In this document: positions 22,307 to 35,631 of the stretch, in pieces
Layout of the letters: each line of letters begins with the position of its first letter
Position numbering within the stretch: the first letter of the stretch is position 1
Source: Pseudovirgaria hyperparasitica
Taxonomy: Eukaryota > Ascomycota > Dothideomycetes > Acrospermales > Acrospermaceae
Reading direction: 5' to 3'
DNA: 64,000 nt
NCBI RefSeq assembly: GCF_010093815.1
Contig: NW_022985550.1
Location: forward strand, 1,625,074-1,689,073
Position numbers and translations under genes: made by a program
The notes under the pieces: generated by a model
What the model was told of the DNA's origin: nothing
The model's database searches: none
Seen by the model: only the letters and a program-made list of their open reading frames with translations

Positions 22307-23300
22307 ATGTCACTAAGGGACCAGAATGCTATCGTTGTGCGTGTGATATCAGTCACGTTAGATTCACAAACTGATACATGTTTAGACAGGGGCGTCTATG
22401 GGAATCGGAAGAGAGATCGCCAAAAGCCTCGCCGCCGAAGGGTGTAATGTGGTCTTATTCGCTCGAACAGCGGTAAGAGCATCGATACAAGTGTGAGGGT
22501 CCACTACTGAATAGTGCGACAGGAGAAACTTGAGGATCTGACTGCCGAAATCCAAAAGACTGCAACCTCAAAGGTGATCTACAGATCCGTCGACGTACAG
22601 CAATACGACTCTGTCAAAGCCGGGGTAGATTCTGCGGTCAACGAGCTTGGTGAAATTGACATTCTCGTGAACAATGTAGGATGTCCATGCCTTACATATG
22701 GATGAAAACGTTCTGATCGTACTCACAGGCTGGCCTCGCCCTGGGAGCCCCAAACCGGTTCCACGAACTCTCGATCGACCAGATTGTTCAGATGAACGGG
22801 ACCAACATGAACGGATATATGTTCGCTGCGTATGCGGTTTTAAATGCTTCTATGGCGAAACGTAAGACTGGCACGATTTTGAACGTCTCGTCCACAACCG
22901 CGCTCGAGGCCCCTCCCTTTCCTGGAGAAGCGGTCTATCACTCCAACAAGGCTTTCCAAGAAGGCTTCAGCAATTCTCTGAGAAATGAACTGTGCGGAAC
23001 GAATATCAGGGTGCTTGTGTTGCGGCCAGGTGTTGTTGCCACGAACTTTCACGAGCAGCGAGTCGGATATGACAAAGACTCGTACGATAATTTCATGCAG
23101 GGGTTCCAGTTAGTAGCCATAACCACAGAATCTCACAAACCAGGTTGCTTCTCCCTAACAAGTCCAGGCCTTTGACACCAGACCAGATTGCTCCGCACGC
23201 GATTTGGATGCTAAAGCAGCCAAACGGATGTTCCGTCAAGGCTCTGGATGTTATACCGACGGGTAAGATATGCTCGACAACTACAGGACAGCGCAAGTAA
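22307..23300 (+). CDS. Short-chain dehydrogenase/reductase (classical SDR)
   Basis: Five exons: 22307-22336, 22386-22472, 22523-22675, 22729-23108 and 23168-23300, giving 260 aa. The first exon is only ten codons and its splice recreates AIVTGASMGIGRE, the TGxxxGxG cofactor motif. NNAG is rebuilt across the third intron (DILVNN then AGLALG). The catalytic residues are visible: Ser in LNVSSTTALEAP and YHSNK (YxxxK), followed by RPGVVATNF. Near the end, GGTAAG...ACAG at 23262-23286 resembles an intron but is only 24 nt and in frame, so I read through it to TGQRK and stop. It is an NAD(P)-dependent oxidoreductase of unknown substrate. No neighbours hint at a pathway. Confidence 0.88.
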
Positions 23301-24259
23301 CATATTGGTAGCACAAAGATCTTTGAATGTGTTTGACCGAGAGTGGAACTCTCGACACTCGTAGAGCCTGATGCATATGAACCCAGACGAGTCCCCAGAT
23401 ATTGAGAGTATCTTTTATCATGACACTATTGCGAATGAAGACCCAAAACCATTCCTAGGAAAGTCGTATGCGGCATATGGTGATATGCGAAAGCGGATTT
23501 GTACGAGGTCTGTGATTGGTCAGGATCGCCACGCTTCATGCCACTAATCACGTTTGAAAGGCGAAATCAAATCGAAAATATGAACAAAGGAGGTGCTTTG
23601 TGTTTCTTATATTACTGCCGGTCTGTTTAAAGTCGGGTATATAATTCGTGTATACATATCAAATTTGAAATATGATCGCCGTTATCCCTGATGCTATAAC
23701 ACGGCTCGTGCTTGTAAACTGCGGTGTCGCGGTGAGAGAGCGGTGTTCGATGTCCCGGAATGGTAAGGCGCGGAGCTTGACTCTAACACCGAGCCAGGAC
23801 TTGACGCGAGAAGTCAGGATGCGGACAAGATGGAGGATTGAGTCCTGTTATATCTCATCAGGCTGATGTGAGTCATCCAAAAAGCAGCAGTCAAGATGAA
23901 AAAGTCGACAGTTGAGGCTGAAACAGCCGGAGTTAAGGTTAGGCGATGGCGATTCCACCGTCAGTGCGCTCAAAATTAGCTAGCGCCGTTGCCCCGCCCC
24001 TCGCCCGCTTGCATCGCACGCATCGCAAATTCATTTCTCCACCTTCACCCTCTGTGTTCTCTCTCGTCAACACTCCCACCAGAGGCATCGAAGGCCGTCC
24101 TTAAAGAGAGTTCGACCTCCCTCCATATTTCTCTCAAACTTTTCAACACCTCTCTTTCGTAACATATCCCAAAAGACCCACGCGCCACTAAAGCGGGGCA
24201 TTTGAAATCAACCCCTCCAACGAAAATTCTTCTCTGAAGCACTTTCATCAACCGTCAAG
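23301..24259. other. Promoter region of elongation factor 2
   Basis: No gene. The last 230 bp are strongly pyrimidine-rich on the plus strand (CTCTC and CACC tracts), typical of promoters and leaders of highly expressed translation genes. Confidence 0.5.
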
Positions 24260-27071
24260 ATGGTTAAGTATGTCCACCCTCTTCCCCTCCTACCTCTGGT
24301 TATCTCTCTCTGAGTGCTCTCATTTAAATTGAGATATCACATACCAATTCAATCCTATCGATAGAAACTTGCTGACATGGATACAGCTTCACGGTCGAAG
24401 AGGTATATACCACCACCCGAGTTCGCGACCGAGATGACATACTGACAATACAACAAGATCCGTGAGCTCATGGACGATGCGGCCAACATCCGTAACATGT
24501 CGGTCATTGCCCACGGTGAGTCAAATTGGCGGCTATGGTGGAAAGTACCAGGAGTCTAATCATGGAACAGTCGATCACGGAAAGTCCACCTTGACCGATT
24601 CGCTAGTCCAGCGTGCTGGTATTATTTCGGCTGCAAAGGCTGGTGAGGCGCGTTTTACTGATACGCGTCCGGATGAGCAGGAGCGTGGTGTGACCATCAA
24701 GTCCACCGCCATCTCTCTGTACGCCACCCTGAACGACCCTGAGGATCTCAAGGATATCCCCGTCAAAACCACCAAGAATGACTTCTTGATCAACTTGATC
24801 GACTCACCAGGTCACGTCGATTTTTCTTCTGAAGTCACTGCTGCACTCCGCGTCACTGACGGTGCCCTTGTCGTCGTTGACACCATAGAAGGTGTGTGTG
24901 TGCAGACCGAGACTGTACTGCGCCAGGCTCTTGGTGAGCGTATTAAGCCTGTTGTCATTATCAACAAGGTTGATCGTGCTCTCCTCGAACTCCAACTTGA
25001 GAAGGAGGATCTGTACCAAAACTTCTCCCGTGTTATCGAGTCAGTCAACGTCGTTATCGCTACCTACTTCGACAAGGCTCTTGGCGATGTCCAAGTTTAC
25101 CCAGAGAAGGGTACGGTCGCCTTCGGCTCTGGTCTTCATGGCTGGGCCTTCACCGTCCGCCAATTTGCCACAAAATATGCCAAGAAGTTTGGTGTCGACA
25201 AAACCAAGATGATGGACCGTCTTTGGGGCGACAACTACTTTAACCCTAAAACCAAGAAGTGGACCAAGACCGGTACCCACGAGGGCCAAACCCTTGAGCG
25301 TGCCTTCAACCAGTTCATTCTTGACCCCATCTTCCGTATCTTCAACGCGGTCATGAACTTCAAAACTGACGAAATTCCTAAGTTGCTCGAGAAGCTCGAG
25401 ATCAAGCTGGCCAGTGATGAAAAGGAGCTTCAAGGCAAGCAGTTACTCAAGGTTGTGATGCGCAAATTCCTCCCTGCCGCCGATGCCCTCTTGGAGATGA
25501 TGATTCTCCACCTCCCATCGCCCAAGACCGCTCAGAGGTACCGTATGGAGACATTGTATGAAGGTCCCAATGACGATGAGAACGCCATTGCTATCCGTGA
25601 CTGTGACCCTAAGGGCCCTCTCATGCTGTACGTGTCCAAGATGGTGCCGACTTCAGACAAGGGACGTTTCTTCGCCTTTGGCCGTGTTTTCGCCGGTACT
25701 GTTCGCTCCGGGTTGAAGGTCCGTATCCAGGGCCCCAATTACACCCCTGGAAACAAGCAGGATCTTTTCATCAAGGCTGTGCAGCGTACCATCCTTATGA
25801 TGGGTCGCTTTACCGAGCCCATTGAGAACGTCCCAGCTGGTAACATTTGCGGTCTCGTCGGTGTCGATCAGTTCTTGCTCAAGTCCGGTACGTTGACCAC
25901 CAACGAGACTGCCCACAACTTGAAGGTCATGAAATTCTCTGTCTCTCCTGTCGTGCAACGTTCCGTTGAAGTCAAGAACGCCCAAGATCTTCCCAAGCTC
26001 GTCGAAGGTCTTAAGCGTCTCTCCAAGTCCGACCCTTGTGTCCTCACTTACATCAACGAATCTGGTGAGCACATTGTTGCCGGTGCTGGTGAGCTGCACT
26101 TGGAAATTTGCTTGAAGGATCTCGAAGAGGATCACGCTGGTGTGCCTCTCCGGGTTTCGGACCCTGTCGTCCAGTACCGCGAGACCGTTGGTACCGATTC
26201 TAGCATGACTGCTCTGTCCAAGTCGCCCAACAAGCACAATCGTCTCTACGTCACCGCGACCCCTCTTGCTGAGGAAGTCTCTGTTGCCATTGAGGCCGGA
26301 AAGATCACTCCCCGAGACGATTTTAAGGCTCGTGCTCGTATCCTGGCTGATGACTTCGGCTGGGATGTCACCGACGCCAGAAAGATCTGGTGTTTCGGCC
26401 CAGACACCAATGGTGCCAACTTGCTCGTTGACCAGACCAAGGCTGTGCAGTACCTGAACGAAATCAAGGACTCCGTTGTCTCTGGTTTCCAGTGGGCCAC
26501 CAAGGAAGGTCCAGTTGCTGAGGAACCTATGCGTTCAGTCCGCTGGAACATTCAGGATGTCACCCTCCACACTGACGCCATTCACCGTGGTGGTGGCCAA
26601 ATTATCCCCACCACACGTCGTGTGCTCTACGCGGCCGCTCTATTGGCTGAGCCAGGTCTCCAGGAGCCCGTCTACTTGGTCGAAATCCAGGTTCCCGAGC
26701 AGGCCATGGGTGGTATCTACGGTGTTCTTACGCGGAGAAGAGGACACGTCTTCGAGGAGGCCCAGCGTCCTGGTACTCCTCTGTTCAACATTAAAGCTTA
26801 CCTTCCCGTCAACGAATCTTTCGGTTTCACCGCCGATCTACGATCCAACACTGCCGGACAAGCCTTTCCCCAATCAGTGTTCGACCACTGGCAGATCCTT
26901 CCTGGTGGCTCACCTCTTGACAAGACGACCATGCCTGGTAAGATTGTTGAGGAGATGCGAAAGCGTAAGGGTATCAAGCCTGAAGTACCGGGCGTCGAGA
27001 ACGTAAGTTACGAAAATACAATATTTAGTTACTTTGCTAACATCACACTCCAGTACTACGACAAGCTATAA
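24260..27071 (+). CDS. EF2: Translation elongation factor 2 (eEF2)
   Basis: Five exons: 24260-24267 (8 nt), 24387-24402 (16 nt), 24458-24515, 24571-27002 and 27054-27071, giving 843 aa, matching the family length. The assembled start reads [20 protein letters not shown]. GTPase motifs are G1 AHVDHGKST (spliced across intron 3), G3 DSPGHVDF and G4 NKVDR. The diphthamide loop is present ([16 protein letters not shown]), where the His in IHRGG is the modified residue. The C-terminus ends YYDKL, close to the usual YLDKL. It drives GTP-dependent ribosome translocation in the cytosol. The final intron (51 nt) is a multiple of three without stops, so the last exon is easily missed; the conserved terminus shows it is spliced. 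Confidence 0.98.
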
Positions 27072-27927
27072 GGAGATGCTATCGAAATTGATAGATTTTC
27101 TTTCGTCCAAGTATACCTCTTTCCTGGATCAGTGGGGATCCTTTGTACGGCGCTTCTGATGTCTTAGCTCACCTGTTTCTGACGGATGAGCAAAATATAT
27201 TCGGGCCACACCTAAAAGTACCGACATGAACGCGAATGGCCGGCGGTGATGGTCAAGAATATGAGTCCCCCTCCCCTTTCATATTCTCCGAATACCTACC
27301 TTCTTCTTACTCTCCCATCTGATGCATGTTTCTTTTGTGTACCTATCCGATCAAGTAAGAACGAGATAAATCACACCTTCTGTGGCATTTTTGTGATACC
27401 CAAGTGAAGAGCGAATTGTCGGCCCGACCTAGAAAGGCCACACGAAAGGAGAAGAATAGGACAGTTCCATTCTATCCGCACGCGCGGAACCATACCGAAA
27501 GTGGATCTAGTGCATCCCGTCTCGTGCGCTCCATTCAGAGCTCCAAGCCCAGTCAGGAACTGTTCACCCCACATAATCACCCAACTCACAGCTTCTGATG
27601 TGACCGACCCCTCACTTCGTATCATGAGGGTACAGCCTTCCCCCCGCCCGGTAATGGGTCATGGTTGTGATGACGATCGTTTGGTAAGCGCTGCCGGTAG
27701 GTGCACAGAGCTATATATATTCTTTACGGATCTGTTTATGCGTGTATCATACTTCCCGCAAGTAATCGGCTGATCTCCGCTACCCAGTTACTCCACTGCG
27801 AATGTTCATTCGACTGACCACGGTCGCTAATTTCCCCTCCTGACTGTTCAATTGACTTCATATTTCGCCTAGCAATCACCTTCAGAGCACCTGGAGATCA
27901 CTTTTCGAGGGCCTCACTATTTACCTA
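27072..27927. other. Intergenic between EF2 and monooxygenase
   Basis: 856 bp with no supportable gene; probably the EF2 3' UTR and the promoter of the next gene. Confidence 0.5.
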
Positions 27928-29958
27928 ATGGCTTCAATTGAAGTTGATTCGCCTGTTCACGTGAAAAAGTATGCCGGTGAAGGCGCTGAACGCTCGGAGC
28001 CTGGCAGCGTCAACCTGACGGCCGCATCCTTTCCGATAACTGTCACTCCAAGTGGTAATGTGGATGAGATCGCAGCAGATATTGTGGACCGCTTCAATAC
28101 TAGTCTCAAGAATAAGGACTGGGCTGCTATTGCAGATCTCTTTCATGACTCTAGCTATTGGCGTGATCACCTCGTCTCAACATGGGACCTTCGCACTATC
28201 AAAGGTAAAGCTTCTATTAGGTCGTACCTTGAGGCGACATGCAGCATTATCGAAGTCTCTATCCGCCGCGGGGACCCCTTCCAGAGGCCACACTTCGGTC
28301 CGCTCGACGGTGTGAGTGATCCTCAAGGTATCACGTTCTTGATTGACTTCCAAAGTAAAATCGGAAGAGGTCAAGGTACTGTTCGACTTGGTGACGACGG
28401 ACAAGGTTGGAAGATCCTGACCTTCTTCGTTACACTTCAAGAGCTGAAGGATTTCGAGGAACCGATAGGGCACCGGAGAGTACAGGGGGTACAGCATGGC
28501 GGGGACCCAAGTAGGAAAAATTGGCGTGAAAGAAGGACAGATGAATTCAACTTTAAGGATAGAGAACCCATTGTTCTGATCATTGGTATGCTTACGTCAT
28601 TCTTGAAAGAGGTAGCTGACTCTTTGAATAGGAGCGGGCCAAGCTGGCTTGACGGCATCTGCTAGGTTCAAGATGCTAGGCATTCCTGCTCTTGCCATTG
28701 ACCAGAACGAGCGTGTGGGTGACAATTGGCGGAAGCGGTATCATCAGCTTGTGTTGCACGATCCGGTCTGGTACGACCATATGCCTTACTTGAAATTCCC
28801 TTCCAATTGGCCCATCTTCACGCCGAAGGACAAACTGGCAGATTTCTTCGAGGCCTATGCTAAGCTTCTCGAGCTCAACATCTGGACTAGGACGAGTATC
28901 TTATCAAGCAAGTGGGACGAGGACGAGGCTAAATGGACTGTGGAAGTGGGACGCCTGTTGGATGACGGCAGAACTGAGAAGCGGACGTTCCACCCACGGC
29001 ATATCATCCAGTAAGCCTTGTCGTCTCGATGATTGCGTTTAGTGGCTAACATGTCGATCTCAGAGCTACAGGCCATTCCGGCAAGAAGAATTTCCCAAGT
29101 ATCAAAGGCATGGAAAATTTCAGAGGTGATCGCCTTTGCCATTCATCCGAATTCTCCGGGGCTCAAGAGAACAGTAAAGGGAAAAAAGCTATCGTCGTAG
29201 GTGCCTGTAATTCAAGTCACGATATCGCACAAGACTTCTACGAGAAGGGCTACGACGTGACAATGGTACAGCGCTCAACCACTTGCGTCGTGTCCAGTCA
29301 TTCCATCACTCATATTGGACTCGCCGGCCTCTATGACGAAAATGGCCCACCTGTTGATGACGCAGACCTCTGGCTCTGGGGCTTACCTAGCGAGCTATTC
29401 AAGACGCAACAGGCTCGAGTCCACCGTCTACAACGAGACAACGACAAAGAACTCCTCGATGGGTTAGAGAAAGCAGGCTTCAAGGTGGACAAAGGTCCAG
29501 GTGATGGAGGACTTTTCATTAAGTACTTCCAACGTGGAGGCGGCTACTACATTGATGTGGGGGCTTCCAAACTCATTGGGGAGGGAAAGATCAAAGTCAA
29601 ACAAGGCCAGGAGATTGGGGAGATTCTCGAGCACGAGATGCTCTTTGCAGACGGTACCAAGCTGCCTGCGGATGAGATCATCTTCGCGACTGGATACCAG
29701 AATATGAGAACTCAAGCTCAGCTGCTGTTTGGCGATGATGTGTATAATCGGACCGGAGACTTCTGGGGCTTTGACGAGGAGGGCGAGTTCAGGGTTGACT
29801 GTAGGAGGAGCGGTCATCCAGGGTTTTGGTACTTTGGAGGCAATCTCGCGATCTGTAGGTATTTTTCGAGGATTCTGGCGCTGCAGATCAAAGCAATTGA
29901 GACCGGATTGGCGAAGAGAGAGCCTGGTGGTGAGAAAGAGAGGACTGCCAAGGCCTAG
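27928..29958 (+). CDS. NTF2-like/flavin-containing monooxygenase fusion
   Basis: Three exons: 27928-28585, 28632-29010 and 29064-29958, giving 643 aa. Residues about 45-195 form an NTF2/SnoaL-like domain (DRFNTSLKNKDWAAIADLFH...). From about residue 214 a flavin monooxygenase follows: FAD-binding VLIIGAGQAGLTASA (spliced at the first intron), then IIQATGHSG, the FMO identity-like stretch FRGDRLCHSSEF, and the NADP-binding VVGACNSSHDIAQD near 390. ATGYQN closes the second Rossmann unit. This order is known from fungal proteins related to YUCCA-type and N- or Baeyer-Villiger monooxygenases. It should insert one oxygen into a soft nucleophile or carbonyl compound using NADPH. The substrate is unknown, and no biosynthetic neighbours are present. 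Several fungal annotations call such proteins indole-3-pyruvate monooxygenase, which this sequence alone does not prove. Confidence 0.88.
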
Positions 29959-30370
29959 TGCTATTGACCCTCAAAGGCAATGTAGGATTCTATATGAGCT
30001 ATACATCTCTTTCGGGGCTTTATTCTGTACATTGAATGTGACTAGTAACGTGACGTTCAGATGAGAAAGGGAGTGAGAGCGTCACGTGCACGTGCCAAGC
30101 CTAGCAGCGCGACTGCATATTCCATCATCCCCGTGTCTTTCGCGCTATCTCTAGCAGAAGCGCCACTCGCAATTTGTCTGAGCTGTTGACAACTTTCGTG
30201 CAGCTTGTTCATGCCCGCGATCAACGACTGATGAAGCTTTGCGCCAGCTTGGACTCTTGCCGCTGAAACGCTACATAGACGGCGATACTAGTCCCCTTTC
30301 TCAACCCGCCTACGCGCATGCCACTTCTTACCCTCGCTTGATCACGACTTCATACACTTCTCGCGGCAAG
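29959..30370. other. Short intergenic region
   Basis: 412 bp between two same-strand genes; no gene or clear site seen. TCACGTGCACGTG near 30082-30094 contains CACGTG-like E-box words. Confidence 0.4.
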
Positions 30371-32793
30371 ATGCACGTTGACGAGGCAGACACACCTCTA
30401 CTCAAAAAATGGATCGTAAAGCGACTTGAGGACATGTAGGTCCAGACTGTTGTAGCACAAGGTTTTAAGAAGACTGACCATTAGCACAGCTCAGACGCAG
30501 ATTCTGATGTCCTTGCTGACTACGTCCTCGCGCTCGTAAAGTCGGATGACCCGGACGATCAAGTCCGAGCGACTTCGTTAGAGAGTTTGGAGGATTTCTT
30601 GAAAGAACGTACGCGATACCTTTATAACCATCTCGCGGGTGCAGACTGACGACGGTAGATACCTCAAAATTCGTTGACGATGTACTTCAAACCATCCGCA
30701 CAAAATCATATGACTCAACAAAGCCCTATCCTGTGATACAGCCTCCGACCGGTCCAGCGTTCAACCCACCAAGTGGGCCGTCCGACCCGAACCGAAGGTC
30801 TAGCTTGCCAGGTCAAAATCCACTCCACGGCTCAGCGAATGGTGCCGGTGATCAATCGCGAAAAAGAAATTTCAATCAGACAGGACTGGGCGAAGGGCAA
30901 GATGGTCAATTTGGACGAGGCCCTGGTGACCGTGCAATCAAACAAATGCGAAGAGGTGGCAGGGGCGGCATCCCTACTGGTCCTGCAATGGGGACTGGGA
31001 GAGGAAACAGAGACGCGCACATGAGTGGCCAAAGGACTTCGATGTCTGCAATGCCGAGCATGCCTACGCCGCCGGGCTTTCCACCGATCGACCCTAATAA
31101 CCCTCTGGCGGCTATGATGGCTATGCAAGCTATGGGCTTTCCTATGCCTGGATTTCCTGGTATGCCTGGAGCTGGCTCGCCCTCGTTCGGTCAGACTGGA
31201 TCGTCACAGCAAAACGGTCCGCCTAAGAAGCCTGGTAAAAGATGTCGGGACTACGATACGAAAGGGTTCTGTGCTCTTGGCACTTCGTGTCCATATGAAC
31301 ATGGACCAGACAGTATAATGGTTGGAACAGAAGGTAGTAATAGCTCAACAACAATCCCTCATACGTCGCTAATAAAAGTTGTAGAATATGATCCCACGAA
31401 AGGCTCACCCGGTCATGAACAACGACAAAACGGTTTCGACCACGCAAGAGGAAGCGAACGGGGTCGTGGAAGAGGCCGCGGCCGTGGCGACAGAGGAGGT
31501 CACAACAAGAGCAACCGTGCAGCCTTCTCACAGGCAGGACCCAATTTTGACAAGTCAAACACAACCATTGTCGTCGAACAAATACCTGAGGACAAGTTCG
31601 ATGAACCAATAGTGCGAGACTTCTTTTCGGAGTTTGGAAACATTACAGAGATCAAGATGCAAGCGTACAAACACCTTGCCATTGTTACGTTTGACGATTA
31701 CTATGCTGCGCAGAAAGCATACGAGAGTCCAAAAGTCATATTCGATAACCGTTTCGTAAAGGTGTATTGGTACAAGCCAGACACCGTACCGACTCCACCA
31801 ATCAACGGTCAAAATACTAGCTCTACAATATCGGAAACCAAGCCTGACGAAGAGATGATTGACCCTGTGGAGTTCGAGAAGAGGCAAGCTGAGGCACAGA
31901 AGGCACACGAGGAGAAGCAAAAGCAGATAGAAGCAGCCAAGAACGAGCGTGAAGAGCTCGAACGAAAAGTAAAAGCACAAGCAGAAGAGCGTAAGAAGCT
32001 CCTAGAAAAGCTCGCTGCCAAGACCGGCGGAGTTTCTGCTGGCCCTGCAGTTGGAGGTGCACAATCGCCCACTGCTGAAGCCGCTGGCGAAGAAGGCAAG
32101 CAATCGCAGACCGAAGCTCTCAAAGCCAAGTTGGCTGAACTCGAAGCTGAAGCTGAGCGCATTGGACTTCCAGATGAGCATAGTACTGGCTTCCGGGGCC
32201 GTGGTAGAGGTGGATACCGCGCTCGCGGCTTCCCATCTCGAGGACGAGGATATGACCCCGGCTTCCGCGGTTCATATCGCGGCCGTGGGGCCTTCAACGG
32301 GGGCGCACGCGGTGGCGTGATGAGACTAGATAACCGTCCCAAAAAAATCGTTGTCACCGCTCCGGAGCTTACGACGCCGGCGAAGGATGAGGCATTCCGC
32401 CAATACCTTTTTGTAAGTTTAAGTCCAACAAGGTGATCAGAGAAATTTGCGAGCTGATACTCAACACAGAACAACTATGAGTTCGATGCCATCGAGACCC
32501 ATCCCTCCAAGCCGAGCTCTCTCATAGTTGGCTTCAAAGAACGTTATATTGCTGAGCAGTTCATAAACTCGACATTTGACGTCCCTAACGTTGGAAAGTT
32601 GGAGCTCACGTGGCATAGCGGCCCTACATCAACAACGACTACGCCGTCGGTCAATCCTGGGAATAAGGAGCTTGGGCTTGGGAGCGATGTGCATATGAGC
32701 AGCGAAGCGAACGGGGCGGGAACAGAGGAAGCGCCGAAAGCAGAGATGGATTACGATGTTGCAGATGATGAGGATCAGTGGATGGCTTCGTAA
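30371..32793 (+). CDS. RBM26/27-type RNA-binding protein (PWI-like, CCCH, RRM)
   Basis: Four exons: 30371-30435, 30490-30608, 30659-32412 and 32470-32793, giving 753 aa. The N-terminal 75 residues (LLKKWIVKRLEDISDADSDV) form the PWI-like helical domain of RBM26/27. A Gly/Met/Pro and RGG-rich stretch precedes a CCCH finger at about 257 (C-x8-C-x5-C-x3-H). An RRM lies at about 363-435 (TTIVVEQIPEDKFDE...). Then come a charged coiled coil (about 445-510), a second RGG/RGRG-rich tract, and a final RRM-like module whose central part is in exon 4. The order is that of human RBM26/27 and fission yeast Rmn1, nuclear proteins linked to the MTREC/PAXT RNA-decay machinery. It should bind nuclear RNA. 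The start is the first ATG that opens the PWI-like domain. Confidence 0.92.
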
Positions 32794-35631
32794 GGAACAG
32801 GGCCGCGCAAGATGGAAAAGGGGGAAACATTGGCAGACATGAGATGTAGAGGGGCTTTGTAATATTACCGCATACTGGGTGGCATATCGTACATTTCAGG
32901 ATGAGTTGTCCACAACCGTTGCGCACTGTATGTGCTGTCTCCTCGACTAAGAATAATATGTGACCATTACCGTGATTAGTACCCGGTCTCACCGCATCCT
33001 TTTATACCTGTCGTTTGTCACTCCCATCTACGTCCCTGTTCAGTATTGTCTTCATGGGGCACCGCAAGCTTCGGAAAGCTTAGCCACGACGCCACCAGGA
33101 TCGTCAATCGATGTCAATATTTGGGCTTCGGCCATCCATCCAAGCGTCTGATCTACATAATGGCACTTACGTTGCATTCCTTTATTTAGCAAGCATACCC
33201 AGCGAGCATTGTATGCCGACGCTTTGTGGGGCTGGGGGTTCATAAGAGGTCATACTCGGGTAGCTAGTATACTATAGACTCGCTGTATTTGGCGTTGGTG
33301 TGTACACATACGTGCAACGTCGAGAATGCCTCCATACCGTCATCTTTGATTGACATAACCGTACTAGATGTAGACCCTAACGCTCCGAGACATCCGTTGA
33401 TGATGTAGACCGCCGTTCAAAGATGCTGAAGTATCTAATAGAGTCCTCTCGATGCATACCAAAGCCGACAGCTTCTCCAATCACTCTACTCCCATTTTCA
33501 GTCTCCAGTAACGGCTACATTGGCTTTACGCGGGCGAATTTTTGGAACACAGCCCTTTGTCTAGCTCGAACATATTCTTAATGAGACCTTTACTATTTTG
33601 TCCTTGTCACTGGATGATTTCTATTGTTGGATGTAGTGTAAAGCGATGGAGGAGGGTTCTGGTCTTGGATCGCGTTTCTCAACGCTGTTTCAAGCACAAG
33701 TAATCTGAGATGCCGTATATCTCGGAGAGTGTATTGATACACTAGCTACAACATAGTCTGAAACTTTTGGCTTAGGAATGACAGTTCTGTATGGGTGCGT
33801 CCATCTTTCGAGGCGGACATTGTGGTTGTTGTTTCTATGACATGTTTTGGATTGATTGACTTCGAACCTCGTTAGCGGAGCACAGAACTGGTAGATTAAT
33901 AATATGTTTGCGGGATCCATCAACATAACGCTATAGTCATTGAGTGCGTCTCTGTATACCCCAGAATACCGACGATGTCAGCCGGAATCTACACAATAGC
34001 CATGAACTCCTGTTGCCTAGAACGAGGAAAGTATACAACGAACAAGAATAGAAAATGACAAAAGTGACTGAGAACGACCAATACAGCCTCACATGGGCGC
34101 CTGAGGGTCGGAGAGGTATTGACCATGTCATGGTGTTGCATTCGTAATCGGCCACTGGTCTTAGCAAGATACACTACAAGGGAATATAGCCGATTCGGAG
34201 TTGTGTTGAGGAGAGACACCATGACGCTAAAGAAGAAACAAGGGTTTCTCGATGTGGTATGACAGTAGTATATATCGGAATAGTAGCCCTGAAACCGGCA
34301 GTCGTACAGCAATGCCAGACCGTAGCGAAAGAGAGTGGGCGGCCACAAGAGCACACCAAATGTATCTCAACAGCCGGCTGAACAGAAAGTACATGACATG
34401 CTGAGGACTTACTTAAAATCCCCTCGTATTGAAAGCATGTCTGGTCCAGGATCGAAAGGCTGCACCTGGGTATTCGTGTAATGTGCGCTGCGGTCCTGTC
34501 GAAGTCCGCGGTCATAGAGCTACAACCTGTCACATTTTCGAAAAGAGGCAAGGCGAAGATTGGCTAGATACAGGCTGTAAGCTCACCGGAGAGCTCAGCA
34601 GAGTGTCCAGGATACATGCAAGTAACCGATGCTTACGTTGTGCCAACACTGTAGCATCAGGCTCTCCACCGATCTGACAGACACCCGCCCTCGGTGTGGC
34701 GTTGGCGTAACCGGCATTAATGCTTCAGGTTTCAAACAATGCATACACAACGCAAAGGCGGGAAGACCTTCGTGGCAAATTAGGCAACCGCAGCGCCATC
34801 CTTCGCGCCCAAACACAGGGGCCACATGATGCCCCGTGTACAAGGCAAACAGTTGGAGAATGTCGCGCGGTAATATATGATGAGCGGACTACCGTCAATG
34901 CGGCCACTGAGTGGTAAGCACGGTGAGGGGCTCGATATGGAATATAAGTACCCTACGATATTACTGCTGCGTTGGGTCAGAGTTTATACTATGACTGCCT
35001 GAGGCAGCAAGCCTGATAAGGTATTCAATTTAGGGCGCCTCATTGGCCACGTCCGTTACCACTGGTTCACCGCTGGTTGCATCCCTAACACTTTGGATGC
35101 AGGCGACTATGCAAGCGAGAGCCAGTCGCACACATTTTGTTGTTTAACACAACGTTTCGTATATTTGCTAATTCCAGGTCCCGAAAGCGCAACCAGTTGA
35201 ATACGACGGGGGGGTATAATGAAACAAGGAAGAAAAGAACAGTGAATGAGAAAATTGGGCATGTTTCGGTCATATCTCCTCCGAGTATATTTTATCAGTT
35301 GCTGGCGCCTTCTTTGGAAACCTTTCCTTTGCGAATACTGACAATTAAACAGTTTGATGTAGGGAATCCAGTCGTTGTGCAATGCTCATGCGCCTAAGCA
35401 ATTCGGTCATATCGTCATTAGTCGTCAAATTCGTTCGATTGGGAGAGTGAAAACACTACGTTTAAATGATGTGATGGGGAAAGAAGTATGCAAGCAGGTC
35501 GGGCATGAAGGTTGGAGGTCGGGCTCAGAAAAAAGAAAGTGAAGAGTGCCGAGAAGAAACGATCGAAAGAGCCAAAAGTACCGGGAGATTCAGAGAGCTT
35601 CCTCGGTGGCTGCTAGTCATCATATCAAACT
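32794..35631. other. Intergenic desert, 2.8 kb
   Basis: Many short overlapping frames, none with a domain or credible splicing. No RNA gene or repeat was recognised. It includes the downstream region of two convergent genes. Confidence 0.45.

Noticed and set aside
25653-26237. 194-codon minus-strand frame inside EF2
   Set aside because: Antisense shadow produced by strong codon bias in a highly expressed gene.
31809-32474. 221-codon minus-strand frame opposite the RBM26/27-like gene
   Set aside because: Ser/Arg/Pro-rich antisense of the RGG and coiled-coil coding region.
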